From contig CANLOY010000005.1 in assembly GCA_947493005.1 (NCBI GenBank), positions 310,001 through 374,000 on the forward strand: a DNA stretch of 64,000 nt, read 5' to 3'. Positions 48,641 to 57,189 of this stretch are shown piece after piece (positions within the stretch are counted from its first letter, which is position 1; each line of letters starts with the position of its first letter). Under the pieces are notes generated by a model. That model worked only from the letters and a program-made list of their open reading frames with translations. It ran no database searches and had not been told where the DNA came from. The translations under genes and the position numbers were made by a program. The stretch comes from an uncultured Roseivirga sp. GTDB lineage: Bacteria > Bacteroidota > Bacteroidia > Cytophagales > Cyclobacteriaceae.

Positions 48641-49957
48641 TTACTGACTAACAGGTTCCCCGTATAAATCAAATTCAGTAGCATCGGTGATTTTTACTTG
48701 TGCAAAGTCTCCTATTCTTAGATAGTTTTCTTTTGCATCAATGTGCACCTCATTATCTACTTCTGGAGAATCGTATTCTGTTCTCCCAATAAAATTGCCG
48801 CTCTCTTTTCTGTCAATTAATACTTTTAAAGTCTTGCCTATTTTTTTCTGGTTGTTTTCCAGAGAAATCTCTTCCTGTATCTGCATTACGCGGTTGGCCC
48901 TTTCTTGTTTCACTTCTTCAGGTATATCGTCCTTCATACTGTAAGAATGGGTGTTTTCTTCATGAGAATAAGTAAATATCCCTAGTCTTTCGAACCTGGA
49001 TTTTTCTACAAAACTTACCATTTCATCAAAATCCTTCTCAGTTTCTCCCGGGTGACCCGCAATTAATGTAGTTCTAATGGCAATATCGGGGACACGCTGC
49101 CTCATTGAGTCTAAAAGAGCTTCTGTTTTTTCTCTGGTTGTTCCTCTTCTCATAAGCTTCAGCATATTGGAAGAACCATGTTGAAGTGGGATATCCAGAT
49201 AGTTACAGATGTTATCTCGTTCGGCCATTACATCTAGTACATCCATTGGAAAGCCCGTTGGAAAAGCATAATGCAACCTGATCCAGTCGATACCTTCAAC
49301 ATCGGATAAGTTTCTAAGTAAATCGGCCAGGTTTCTTTTTTTATATAAATCCAGCCCGTAATAAGTAGAATCCTGTGCTATCAGTAACAGTTCTTTTGTG
49401 CCGTTTTTAGCCAGGTTACTAGCCTCTTTGACTAGTTCTTCAATAGGCCTGGATTTATGCCCACCACGCATCAGAGGAATAGCACAGAATGAACAAGGTC
49501 GGTCGCAACCCTCAGCTATTTTTAGGTAAGAATAATGGCTGGATGTGGTGGTGATTCTCTCACCAACCAATTCGTGTTTATAATCTGCCTTAAACTTCTT
49601 TAATAAGGCAGGTAATTCCATTGTGCCAAAGAAGGCATCCACTTGAGGAATTTCCTTTTCAAGGTCATCTTTGTATCTGTGGGAAAGACAACCTGTAACA
49701 TAAACTTTGTCTATGAGTCCTTCTTCCTTAGCATCAGCATACCTTAGAATGGTGTCAATAGACTCCTGTTTGGCATTGTCGATAAAGCCACATGTGTTGA
49801 TTACAACAATGTTGGCATCATCATTTACAGATTCATGAGTTGTGTTTATGCCATTACCTTTGAGTTGGGTAAGCATTACCTCAGAGTCTACTAAGTTTTT
49901 GGAGCAGCCTAATGTAACAATATTGACTTTGTCCTTTTTTAATCCCTTCGCCTTCAT
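48641..49957 (-). CDS. rimO: Ribosomal protein S12 methylthiotransferase
   Basis: This 438-residue radical-SAM enzyme has the UPF0004 N-terminal [4Fe-4S] domain (TLGCSKNLVDSEVM, INTCGFIDNAKQES, VTGCLSHRY), the radical SAM CxxxCxxC motif (AEGCDRPCSFCAIPLMRG) and a C-terminal TRAM domain (LIDRKESGNFIGRTEYD). It thiomethylates an Asp of ribosomal protein S12. The length is standard. A -7 match TAAATTTG (minus strand, 49974-49981) is upstream. Confidence 0.96.
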   Translation of the reverse strand: MKAKGLKKDKVNIVTLGCSKNLVDSEVMLTQLKGNGINTTHESVNDDANIVVINTCGFIDNAKQESIDTILRYADAKEEGLIDKVYVTGCLSHRYKDDLEKEIPQVDAFFGTMELPALLKKFKADYKHELVGERITTTSSHYSYLKIAEGCDRPCSFCAIPLMRGGHKSRPIEELVKEASNLAKNGTKELLLIAQDSTYYGLDLYKKRNLADLLRNLSDVEGIDWIRLHYAFPTGFPMDVLDVMAERDNICNYLDIPLQHGSSNMLKLMRRGTTREKTEALLDSMRQRVPDIAIRTTLIAGHPGETEKDFDEMVSFVEKSRFERLGIFTYSHEENTHSYSMKDDIPEEVKQERANRVMQIQEEISLENNQKKIGKTLKVLIDRKESGNFIGRTEYDSPEVDNEVHIDAKENYLRIGDFAQVKITDATEFDLYGEPVSQ

Positions 49958-49973
49958 TCCATTAATTGATGGG

Positions 49974-49981
49974 CAAATTTA
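49974..49981 (-). promoter_or_regulatory. Putative -7 element upstream of rimO
   Basis: TAAATTTG on the minus strand, an exact TAnnTTTG, 17 bases from the rimO start. There is no TTTG at the expected spacing. Confidence 0.35.
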
Positions 49982-50015
49982 AGAAATAAAAGGAGGGAAA
50001 GACTGACCCTGAGTA

Positions 50016-50276
50016 TTAAACTCTTTTTTTACGAAAGGTTATTGGTACTAATTCTTCAGTAGGCATTCCGATAGTGTAGAGTTCCCAATCAGAATCATAT
50101 TTAGCTAATATTTGTCTGATGCAATCTACTCTGTCATCACTTGGGTTTTCGCAATCAGACCAGTAGAAGACCTCAACTCTATAGTTGTAGGACATTTTCT
50201 GCCCATTTACTTTCACTTCTACCTCAATGTCTTGTTCTCCACTGATTTGTGGAATCTGAATGGCAATTGCGCTCAT
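50016..50276 (-). CDS. Conserved hypothetical 86-residue protein
   Basis: I recognise no named domain. The protein is soluble, with a likely beta-rich N-terminal half (QIPQISGEQDIEVEVKVNGQKMSYNYRVEVFYWSDC) and a helix (SDDRVDCIRQILAKYDSDWELYTIG). Two cysteines flank the middle. Coding is supported by its codon use and by position at 58 bases upstream of rimO on the same strand. Similar short proteins are annotated hypothetical in Cytophagales, from memory only. Confidence 0.65.
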   Translation of the reverse strand: MSAIAIQIPQISGEQDIEVEVKVNGQKMSYNYRVEVFYWSDCENPSDDRVDCIRQILAKYDSDWELYTIGMPTEELVPITFRKKRV

Positions 50277-50591
50277 AATTTCTGTTCGTTAGTGTACAAA
50301 TGTTTTCTATCCGTGTTGGTACATAACAATATGAGTGCCAGTGTTGTAACATATTGATAATCAGTATTTAAGAAAAGGTTAGGGCTTACGGATGCCCGCA
50401 TTGGTGCAGTGAAATGTACGTTTGCGTTCAATTTTTTTGAGTACGCTTAATTGCGTTTAAGGCAAGAATAACGAGGTGCAGATAAAGGAACTTTGGATAA
50501 TACGGTCTTGCAACCATACTCTCTTTGTTCATAAAAGAGGATAAACTCAGTAAGATTTATACACTATTTATAGCTGGAAAAATATGCCAGA
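50277..50591. other. 315-base intergenic region between the 86-aa gene and ftsY
   Basis: No gene, terminator or clear promoter is seen. It contains two similar segments TTGCGTTCAA and TTGCGTTTAA about 30 bases apart (near 50425-50460) and a short GGGC/GCCC pairing near 50385-50400, too weak to call. It must hold the promoter of the 86-aa gene. Confidence 0.45.
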
Positions 50592-51545
50592 TTATTTCTT
50601 AAAAAGAGAATCTACGAATTCTACCTTGTTGAAAACCTGCAAATCATTGACCTGCTCACCAACGCCAATGTACTTAACGGGGATTTTGAACTGATCCGAT
50701 ATACCAATGACAACTCCGCCTTTAGCTGTTCCGTCTAGCTTGGTAATGGCAAGTGCAGATACTTCAGTGGCTTTAGTAAACTCCTGAGCTTGAATAAAAG
50801 CGTTTTGACCGGTAGAGCCATCAAGTACAAGCATGATTTCGTGCGGTGCGTCCGGAATGAACTTCTGCATTACTCGTTTGATTTTTGAAAGCTCATTCAT
50901 CAAGTTTACTTTGGTATGTAAACGCCCAGCAGTATCCACAATTACAAGGTCGGCTCCTGTTTCAACGCCTTGCTTTACCGCATCAAAAGCAACAGCACTT
51001 GGATCGGTGTTCATGCCGTGAGCTACTACTGGTACTCCAACACGTTCTCCCCATAGCTTAAGCTGGTCCACTGCAGCAGCTCTGAATGTATCGGCAGCAC
51101 CCAGTACCACTGATTTTCCTTTTGCCTTAAACTGTGCCGCTAACTTGCCTATTGTTGTGGTTTTCCCAACGCCATTAACACCAACCACCAGAATTACGTG
51201 TGGCTTATTTCCTGAGGGCAACTTGAAATCTGCGAGATCTTCTGTGTTATTTTCAGATAGCAATGTTGCTATCTCATCACGGAGTATTGAGTCCAATTCA
51301 GAAGCACTCATGTATTTATCTTTTGCTACACGCTCTTCAATTCGCTCAATGATTTTGACCGTAGTGTCAATGCCTACATCAGATGTGATTAGAATTTCTT
51401 CTAATTCATCTAGCACTTCATCATCAACTTTCGATTTGCCGGCAACAGCTCTTCCAATTTTTGAAAAGAAGCTCTGTTTGGTTTTTTCTAAACCCTTATC
51501 AAGCGATTCTTTCTTTTCTTTTGAAAACAGTCCAAATAGAGCCAT
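50592..51545 (-). CDS. ftsY: Signal recognition particle receptor FtsY
   Basis: I choose the ATG at 51545 (317 residues, MALFGLFSKEKKESLDK) rather than a 9-residue upstream extension. It has the N domain (SKVDDEVLDELEEILITSDVG) and the GTPase G domain: G1 GVNGVGKTTTIGKLAAQF, DTAGRLHTKVNLM and TKLDGTAKGGVVIGI. It docks SRP-ribosome complexes to SecYEG for membrane-protein insertion. The acidic A domain is very short, as usual in Bacteroidota. A terminator separates it from the upstream ribosomal genes. Confidence 0.97.
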   Translation of the reverse strand: MALFGLFSKEKKESLDKGLEKTKQSFFSKIGRAVAGKSKVDDEVLDELEEILITSDVGIDTTVKIIERIEERVAKDKYMSASELDSILRDEIATLLSENNTEDLADFKLPSGNKPHVILVVGVNGVGKTTTIGKLAAQFKAKGKSVVLGAADTFRAAAVDQLKLWGERVGVPVVAHGMNTDPSAVAFDAVKQGVETGADLVIVDTAGRLHTKVNLMNELSKIKRVMQKFIPDAPHEIMLVLDGSTGQNAFIQAQEFTKATEVSALAITKLDGTAKGGVVIGISDQFKIPVKYIGVGEQVNDLQVFNKVEFVDSLFKK

Positions 51546-51573
51546 GAGCGTAAATTGAATTTTGAGTAACAAA

Positions 51574-51595
51574 AAAGTCCCTATAAAGGGACTTT
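51574..51595 (-). terminator. Terminator between the DUF4295 gene and ftsY
   Basis: AAAGTCCC, 6-base loop, GGGACTTT followed on the minus strand by T-run: an 8-bp stem, 24 bases after the DUF4295 stop. It would separate rpmG-DUF4295 transcription from ftsY at least in part. Confidence 0.75.
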
Positions 51596-51619
51596 AATTT
51601 AAAATATAAATGCTAATTC

Positions 51620-51775
51620 TTACTTATCGGCTAATACAGATTTAACCATATCTTCCGTAACCATCTCTTCTTTGAAAGTATAAGCACCAGTTTTTGGAGA
51701 CTTTACGGCTTTAATAACTTTGGCGTACTTTACTCCGCCTTCTTTCTTTAGGGTTGCAACTACCTTCTTAGCCAT
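51620..51775 (-). CDS. DUF4295 small ribosome-associated protein
   Basis: This 51-residue ORF (MAKKVVATLKKEGGVKYAK...VLADK) lies 2 bases beyond rpmG. It matches DUF4295, which accompanies L28/L33 genes in Bacteroidota. From memory, a Flavobacterium ribosome structure contains such a protein, named bL38; I cannot check this. It is highly basic and begins like a ribosomal protein. Start ATG at 51775, stop TAA at 51620. Confidence 0.88.
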   Translation of the reverse strand: MAKKVVATLKKEGGVKYAKVIKAVKSPKTGAYTFKEEMVTEDMVKSVLADK

Positions 51776-51777
51776 GA

Positions 51778-51960
51778 TTATTTAATTTCTTTATGAACTG
51801 TATATTTCTTTAGGATTGGATTATACTTCTTAATTTCCAACCTCTCTGGGGTATTCTTACGATTCTTCGTAGAAATGTATCTCGATGTGCCAGGCATACC
51901 GCTTTCCTTGTGCTCTGTGCACTCTAATATTACCTGAACTCTGTTCCCTTTCTTAGCCAT
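51778..51960 (-). CDS. rpmG: 50S ribosomal protein L33
   Basis: This 60-residue protein ([21 protein letters not shown]...[17 protein letters not shown]) is bL33. Only one Cys is present, so it is the zinc-free form. A promoter-like region lies just upstream (51988-52018). In most Bacteroidota rpmB lies directly upstream; here two other genes intervene. Confidence 0.97.
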   Translation of the reverse strand: MAKKGNRVQVILECTEHKESGMPGTSRYISTKNRKNTPERLEIKKYNPILKKYTVHKEIK

Positions 51961-51987
51961 TTTTCTGTGCTTCTAAAATTCGGACTG

Positions 51988-52018
51988 CAAATATACGAAG
52001 CTTGTTTAGATTTTGAAA
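51988..52018 (-). promoter_or_regulatory. Promoter of rpmG-DUF4295
   Basis: On the minus strand TTTC (one base off TTTG, 52015-52018), 19 bases, then TATATTTG (51988-51995), exact TAnnTTTG. It shares the 14-mer CGGACTGCAAATAT (plus strand 51981-51994) with the region before rpmB. Confidence 0.62.
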
Positions 52019-52040
52019 CTAGAAAAGCAAAATTAATTCA

Positions 52041-53168
52041 CTAATTCTCAAGTATAAAGAAGTCGAGTTCATATCTGGAGGCAGGATGTCTTAAATTTCC
52101 AAATGTACCATTCTCACAGGTGATCTGCGAAGGGTATTGATCTGTAGTTTCATAGTATAAATCTTGTCTCCAGTTTGAGTCTATTCCTCTGGAAATATAT
52201 TCACTCAATACATTAGTATTCATAATTTCAAACATAGATATATGTCTGTATCCCTGATTTGTAAGTATATATACTGCAAAATCTCCTGAGCCCAGATGGG
52301 CGGTTGGTGCTCGCCCTACCAGCTGTCCTGAAGATACGGTAGCTCCAAGTTCAATTCCTGTTTCAGGAGTCAAATGAAACAATCTGACAATAATGTTCTC
52401 ATTGGCTTCAAGCTTGATGTCAATTTCGTAGTCAGTAGGGTCTTGACTAGGCCTTGCTTGACCTATACTAACGATTGTGCCATTGGCTGGAGCGAAGTAT
52501 AATAAACTAGATGGGAGTTCAGATGAAGCGGGTTCAATACCTTCATCGAAGGTTTGAAAATAATGCTTAAGATTGACACAGTTTTCTCCACTATAGTCTA
52601 CAAAATTATGACCAGCAGCTGATCTGTACTTTGAGATTTTTTCAATTTTATCTAGCTCAACATGAAGGTTCGAGAGATAGGGTTGTCCGATTATATTTTG
52701 AACATCTTCAGGGCTTAATTCGAATGAACAGCTCCCTTTTTTTGCTCTTATACTGGAATTGAATAGCGATACTCCTTGAGGGTTTAAAACATTGAAAATT
52801 CCAGAAAGTGTTTGATCCGATTCAGATATGCTCAATGTTACTTCAAAACTTGCGTTGCCTTGTTCAGTTGATATTTGACCTGTTACCCTTAAGGTTTCAT
52901 TGGTAACTGAGCCTGTGCCTGTCCCGGATCTAAGTCCTCCATCAAAGTCGTTTATTTCCACATTGTAAACCCCGGAAGTATTGGATTTTTCTATCACCAT
53001 TTGGCTACCCATAATTGAAAAGTCCAAACAGTAATTTCCAGTTAGTTCAAAGTTGTCTTCTGGAGTTTCTGAGTCGTCCTTCTTTGAGCAATCAAAAAGA
53101 GCAAGACAAAAGAATAAAATTAAGAATAATGAAGGTACGGTGAAGGGGTGTCTTTTTTTCATAGTCAA
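52041..53168 (-). CDS. Lipoprotein with a degenerate M23 (lysostaphin-like) domain
   Basis: This 375-residue protein has a lipoprotein signal (LALFDCSKKDD) and a beta-rich N-terminal part (about 40-145). The C-terminal half resembles the M23/LytM beta-hairpin fold: GHNFVDYSGENC, LLYFAPANGTIVSIGQ, NIIVRLFHLTPETGIELGATVSSGQLVGRA. The final HxH zinc motif of active M23 enzymes is replaced by SGDFAVYI, so catalysis is unlikely; it may bind a peptidoglycan or partner peptide. The family link is a judgement from pattern only. It has a strong hairpin upstream and stands alone. Confidence 0.55.
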   Translation of the reverse strand: MTMKKRHPFTVPSLFLILFFCLALFDCSKKDDSETPEDNFELTGNYCLDFSIMGSQMVIEKSNTSGVYNVEINDFDGGLRSGTGTGSVTNETLRVTGQISTEQGNASFEVTLSISESDQTLSGIFNVLNPQGVSLFNSSIRAKKGSCSFELSPEDVQNIIGQPYLSNLHVELDKIEKISKYRSAAGHNFVDYSGENCVNLKHYFQTFDEGIEPASSELPSSLLYFAPANGTIVSIGQARPSQDPTDYEIDIKLEANENIIVRLFHLTPETGIELGATVSSGQLVGRAPTAHLGSGDFAVYILTNQGYRHISMFEIMNTNVLSEYISRGIDSNWRQDLYYETTDQYPSQITCENGTFGNLRHPASRYELDFFILEN

Positions 53169-53265
53169 CAGTTGGTTTAGTCAAACTGAAACTATCTGGA
53201 AAAAAGAGATTTCGCGGACGTTAGAACGCTTTTGGTATGAATGGAGTGTTATTTGGGACAAATGA

Positions 53266-53306
53266 AAAGAGCAGTTGCTGAATTTTGAATTCAGCAACTG
53301 CTCTTT
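53266..53306 (-). terminator. Terminator of the Xaa-Pro aminopeptidase gene
   Basis: Perfect 19-bp arms (53266-53284 and 53288-53306) with a 3-base loop, 21 bases after the peptidase stop. It has the longest uninterrupted stem of the terminators I found in the window. Confidence 0.8.
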
Positions 53307-53326
53307 GTTTAAGCTTGTTGATGTAT

Positions 53327-54796
53327 TTACTTATTTCCCTTCAGGTTTGGAAGTCTGAATTGATTTAGAGGGCTTGGTTGGGCCATGAGTTTTTCGATTT
53401 CTTCAGAAGTTCTGGGAGCATAAGCCGATAACAATTCGTATCCATCCTTGGTAATAAGGATATCATCTTCTATTCTTACTGCAATCCCCCACCACTTTTT
53501 ATCACATTTTGAACCTTCAGGAATGTAAATACCTGGCTCTACAGTGATTACCATATTCTCTTCTAGTTTGTTATAAGGGCCTTTGTCATGAACATCCAGA
53601 CCAATGTGGTGAGATAATCCATGTGGATAGTACATGTGTCTTTCGCTTGCATCGGAAATAATGCCTAGCTCTGCGAGTCCCTCATTAATGATATTTCTTG
53701 CGAGGGCGCTTAACTGTCCGAAGGTTGCTCCTGGTTTAGCCATTTGAATGGCTTCTTCCTGCGCTTTGTAAACTAGGTCGTAGATTGCTTTCTCTTCGGT
53801 GGAAAACTTGCCGTCTACAGGAATAGTTCTTGTGACATCAGCGGTATAGCCATGGTATTCAGCTCCCAAGTCCATAAGCACCATTTCTTTACTTTCAATA
53901 TGAGGTTTATGATTTTCTATATAATGAAGAATGCAGCCATTGTTTCCTGCACCCACAATTGATGGATAGCCTTCGTATTCAGAACCATACTTTTTGAATA
54001 CAAACTCATGTATACCTTGAATTTCTGTTTCTGAAAGTCCGGGTTTCATGGCTTTCATTACTTCGACCTGACCAACTGTAGAAATAAATACAGCTTTTCT
54101 TAGTAAGTCCAGTTCTTCTGGGGTTTTGATACCTCTTAGTTCACCCATGATATCATTTAAAGCCCTTACATCCAGGTTGTTTTTTTGTGGCTCAGTACCA
54201 AGAGATTTAGCACCGGCTTCATAACCTACTTTTGCTTTAAATTGAGTGATAAGACTAAAAAGGTCGGTTTTATCTCCAGGGTTGTCTCTTACATCATTTT
54301 TGAAGTCATAGAATAAGACCTTGCTGAATTTACTGAAATCTATGTCGTACTTTTCAAATTCTGCACCATTATAAGCGTTTAGAATACCTAACTTATCTTG
54401 GACTCCTTTGTCTCCTAATCTACGGCCAGTCCACATTTCCTGAAAAGCATTACGCTGCTGAACAAAGAATATCTCATTGTATGAATCTCCATTCTGGTTG
54501 GTTTGGTTTTCTTTAAAAACCAATAGAACGGCATGAGGTTCTCTATAGCCAGTTAAATAATATAGGTCTGGATCTTGATGGTAAACAAAGTCAACATCAT
54601 TTGCTCTGTTTCTGATCGGGTTGGCAAAGAAGATAGCTACACTGTTGTCTGGTAGCTTTGCCCTAAGAGCATCTCTACGGCCTTTATGAAATTCTGATGA
54701 GAGAAAGTCTGTTGGTGCCTCTTGACTTTGGGCAACAAAAAATCCCGATAGCAGGAATGCCATCAGGATTGTAAATGTCTTTATGTTTAGCTTCAT
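53327..54796 (-). CDS. Secreted Xaa-Pro aminopeptidase (M24 family)
   Basis: This 489-residue protein has a signal peptide (residues 1-24, ending AQSQ), an aminopeptidase P N-terminal domain (SVAIFFANPIRNRANDVDFVYHQDPDLYYLTGY) and a creatinase-fold catalytic domain with all five metal ligands: MDLGAEYHGYTADVTRT, GLSHHIGLDVHD, ITVEPGIYIPEG and IAVRIEDDILIT. It removes N-terminal residues ahead of proline, here in the periplasm. It lies 27 bases downstream of rpmB on the same strand. Confidence 0.94.
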   Translation of the reverse strand: MKLNIKTFTILMAFLLSGFFVAQSQEAPTDFLSSEFHKGRRDALRAKLPDNSVAIFFANPIRNRANDVDFVYHQDPDLYYLTGYREPHAVLLVFKENQTNQNGDSYNEIFFVQQRNAFQEMWTGRRLGDKGVQDKLGILNAYNGAEFEKYDIDFSKFSKVLFYDFKNDVRDNPGDKTDLFSLITQFKAKVGYEAGAKSLGTEPQKNNLDVRALNDIMGELRGIKTPEELDLLRKAVFISTVGQVEVMKAMKPGLSETEIQGIHEFVFKKYGSEYEGYPSIVGAGNNGCILHYIENHKPHIESKEMVLMDLGAEYHGYTADVTRTIPVDGKFSTEEKAIYDLVYKAQEEAIQMAKPGATFGQLSALARNIINEGLAELGIISDASERHMYYPHGLSHHIGLDVHDKGPYNKLEENMVITVEPGIYIPEGSKCDKKWWGIAVRIEDDILITKDGYELLSAYAPRTSEEIEKLMAQPSPLNQFRLPNLKGNK

Positions 54797-54823
54797 AGTA
54801 GTATAATAACGTACAAGACGCTA

Positions 54824-55063
54824 TTATACTAAAATGTTACCGTTTTGTCTTGCTTTTTTTAGAACAGCGGAGATGCCATTTTTATTGATGGTTCTCAAAG
54901 CTGATGTAGAAACCTTCAAAGTGATCCACTTATCCTCTTCAGGGATGTAGAAACGCTTTTTCTGAAGATTTGGGTAGAATTTTCTCTTTGTTTTATTGTT
55001 AGCGTGAGAAACATTGTTTCCTACCTGAACTTTCTTTCCTGTGATATCACAAACTCTTGCCAT
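54824..55063 (-). CDS. rpmB: 50S ribosomal protein L28
   Basis: This 79-residue protein ([32 protein letters not shown]...) is bL28. It is followed after 27 bases by the Xaa-Pro aminopeptidase gene rather than by rpmG. A near-consensus -7 element (GATATTTG read on the minus strand) shares the surrounding 14-mer with rpmG. Confidence 0.97.
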   Translation of the reverse strand: MARVCDITGKKVQVGNNVSHANNKTKRKFYPNLQKKRFYIPEEDKWITLKVSTSALRTINKNGISAVLKKARQNGNILV

Positions 55064-55091
55064 AACGTCTGAATTTACCCGTTTTTATAAA

Positions 55092-55105
55092 CGGACTGCA
55101 AATAT
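55092..55105 (-). promoter_or_regulatory. Promoter-leader motif shared with rpmG
   Basis: CGGACTGCAAATAT (plus-strand reading) occurs here, 29 bases upstream of rpmB, and at 51981-51994 upstream of rpmG. It covers the -7 TTTG and the first transcribed bases. One base differs from the -7 consensus here. Confidence 0.5.
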
Positions 55106-55157
55106 CTGAATAATTCCTGAACTGACAAACTCTGCTTGAGAAATTCAAGGTGAAATT

Positions 55158-56687
55158 TTACATCCACTCTCGTGGGTCGCTTTCAATCCTATAGAGAATG
55201 AAATTCTCAAGTACTTCAGCTTGGTCTAAATCAAGAAATGGGATTTTCACAGAACCGGCTGCGGTTGACAAAACTATAGTAGCAATCTTCTTTCTTCTTT
55301 GGTACCAACTCTGTTTAATTTCAACAGATTGAACTTTATACAGCTGTATAAGTTCATGAATATGCCCGAAGGTACCTCTGTTGTTTTTCAATAGTTCATC
55401 ATTAACCTCAAAAGAACGTTTTCTATAATATAGGCTAACCACAAGCCAAATTGCAACTCCCCAAATAAGGAAGTACAATGCTTGCCAATCTATATAGAAG
55501 TAGCTGATTACTCCTCCTATAAGTGTTGGAAATAAGCCCAGGAAAATAAAAAGTCTATACTTCAGTAGCTTACTTACTTTGTTTTTCTCTTCGGGGCGAT
55601 AGTATTCCTGAGGAAAAATTGTTTTGGCAATACTGTCAATTTGAGCCTGATAACTACCGGGTACTTTAATTTTTGACTTGAGTTGGTCTGTTTCTGTACT
55701 GCTGGCTTGTTCAATCTTTACAGTGAACATTTTGAATAGCATTCGGATTGGATTATCGGACCAGGATATGATTTGAATTTTCTTCTTACTTACTGAAATC
55801 TCCTCTCTGTTGAGTAAACCTTTGACTAACTTGAGACCATTTTGATGCAGGGATAGTTTGAGTTCATAGTTACTGAGAACAGTACTAACCAGTGAATACA
55901 TAAATGAGATCACTCCTACAATGATTACAGAGGCCAGAAACATAATCCAACCGGTATTAATAATCACATTATCATATTCTGACACCTGATCTGCTATCAA
56001 TTCGGGTATGTCTTCAGTGATTTCATTCAAAGTGGAAAAGACAAAGGCAAAAAGTAAGCCCATTGACTTTAAGTGATTTTGACTGACTCCGACTTTGAAA
56101 AGGTCAGAAACAGATAGGTGAAGAATAGTCTCACCTGATTCCTCTTCTAAAAACTCTGTGCTTACCCTTTCTTCTTCGGTTTCAGGTGCAATTATTTGTG
56201 CCTTTTCCTTTAGGATATAGTTTCTTAGTTCTTCAGCATCCTCTTTATCAAGCGCATCAATTGTCAATTCTGACTTTTTTGCTCCCGCAGTATCTACTTC
56301 TAAGCTTACTACTCCAAACATTTGATGTAGTAAGTTCTGCTTAAAGTTAATGCTCTGGATTCGTTCAAAAGGAATATTTGTCTTGGAACGTTTCAATACT
56401 CCCTTATCAATTAGAAATGCGCCCTCTTCTATATGAAAGTAGAACCTGAAATAGGTGAGGACTGAACCGAGGAGGTTGAATACAGCAAAACCAATAACGA
56501 TATAACCTATTATACTGGTTATTTGGTCATTATTCCTCCCAATAACGAAACTGAGGACTAATGGCCACATTGCGCGAATAGTCGTCTTAACGAACTTTAT
56601 AAGGATGATACCAATGGCAATTTTAGATTGCCGTTGAGGAGTAAAAAACTTATTCACTGTCGATTCCATCCAGTGCCGTTTTGCCAA
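55158..56687 (-). CDS. Bacterial PH-domain (YdbT-type) membrane protein, large subunit
   Basis: This 509-residue protein has three bPH2-type units. A TM pair is near residues 20-70, followed by the PH-like region FHIEEGAFLIDKGVLKRSKTNIPFERIQSINFKQNLLHQMFGV. A second TM pair is at about 205-265 with a second PH unit (YELKLSLHQNGLKLVKGLLNREEISVSKKKIQII). A third TM pair is at about 375-412, followed by a third PH unit (RRKKIATIVLSTAAGSVKI). This matches YdbT/YdbS-type proteins with repeated PH domains, of unknown or stress-related function. It overlaps the smaller PH gene by 38 bases. Confidence 0.85.
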   Translation of the reverse strand: MAKRHWMESTVNKFFTPQRQSKIAIGIILIKFVKTTIRAMWPLVLSFVIGRNNDQITSIIGYIVIGFAVFNLLGSVLTYFRFYFHIEEGAFLIDKGVLKRSKTNIPFERIQSINFKQNLLHQMFGVVSLEVDTAGAKKSELTIDALDKEDAEELRNYILKEKAQIIAPETEEERVSTEFLEEESGETILHLSVSDLFKVGVSQNHLKSMGLLFAFVFSTLNEITEDIPELIADQVSEYDNVIINTGWIMFLASVIIVGVISFMYSLVSTVLSNYELKLSLHQNGLKLVKGLLNREEISVSKKKIQIISWSDNPIRMLFKMFTVKIEQASSTETDQLKSKIKVPGSYQAQIDSIAKTIFPQEYYRPEEKNKVSKLLKYRLFIFLGLFPTLIGGVISYFYIDWQALYFLIWGVAIWLVVSLYYRKRSFEVNDELLKNNRGTFGHIHELIQLYKVQSVEIKQSWYQRRKKIATIVLSTAAGSVKIPFLDLDQAEVLENFILYRIESDPREWM

Positions 56688-57189
56688 GTATATATTCTTT
56701 TAATCTGGTAGCAGTATCTTCGGGAAGCCCTGGGATTACTAAATCACTACTCTGGCCACCAGCTGTAAAAATCTTCAGACTATGAAGTTTAAAAAGTCTG
56801 TCAAGCGGACCTTGCTTTAGCTCAGCATGTTGGATTCTATTGAATGGAATACTGGTTCTTTCCCACCATAAAAGTCCTTTGGTATAAATAATGTCTCTTT
56901 CTCTTAAAGCATATCTCTTCTTTGGAAATGCCTTTACAGTTACTATCAAATTAAGGAGCCACAAGAATGCAATTGCACCAATGGAAATGCCATATTCCAT
57001 TAAAGTGCCTTCAATGTCATTGTTGAAAAAAATAATGCAGAATGCACCAATGATCAATATCAAAAAGAAGATGGCATTGGAGAGCAGGGTTATTCTTAAA
57101 TATCCCCTTTCTATTTGATGAAACTCTGCAGACTTAACTTGTGGTAAATCGGCAGGAGAGACGGATAAATTTTGAAAATGTTCAGTCAT
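56650..57189 (-). CDS. Bacterial PH-domain (YdbS-type) membrane protein, small subunit
   Basis: This 179-residue protein has two TM helices at about 35-53 and 68-86, then one bPH2 domain (RYALRERDIIYTKGLLWWERTSIPFNRIQHAELKQGPLDRLF). It corresponds to YdbS, commonly encoded next to YdbT. Its start overlaps the DUF5522 stop by four bases, and its end overlaps the larger PH gene by 38 bases, indicating strict co-translation. Role: membrane stress or secretion factor binding is suggested for the family, but not established. Confidence 0.85.
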   Translation of the reverse strand: MTEHFQNLSVSPADLPQVKSAEFHQIERGYLRITLLSNAIFFLILIIGAFCIIFFNNDIEGTLMEYGISIGAIAFLWLLNLIVTVKAFPKKRYALRERDIIYTKGLLWWERTSIPFNRIQHAELKQGPLDRLFKLHSLKIFTAGGQSSDLVIPGLPEDTATRLKEYILGKTALDGIDSE

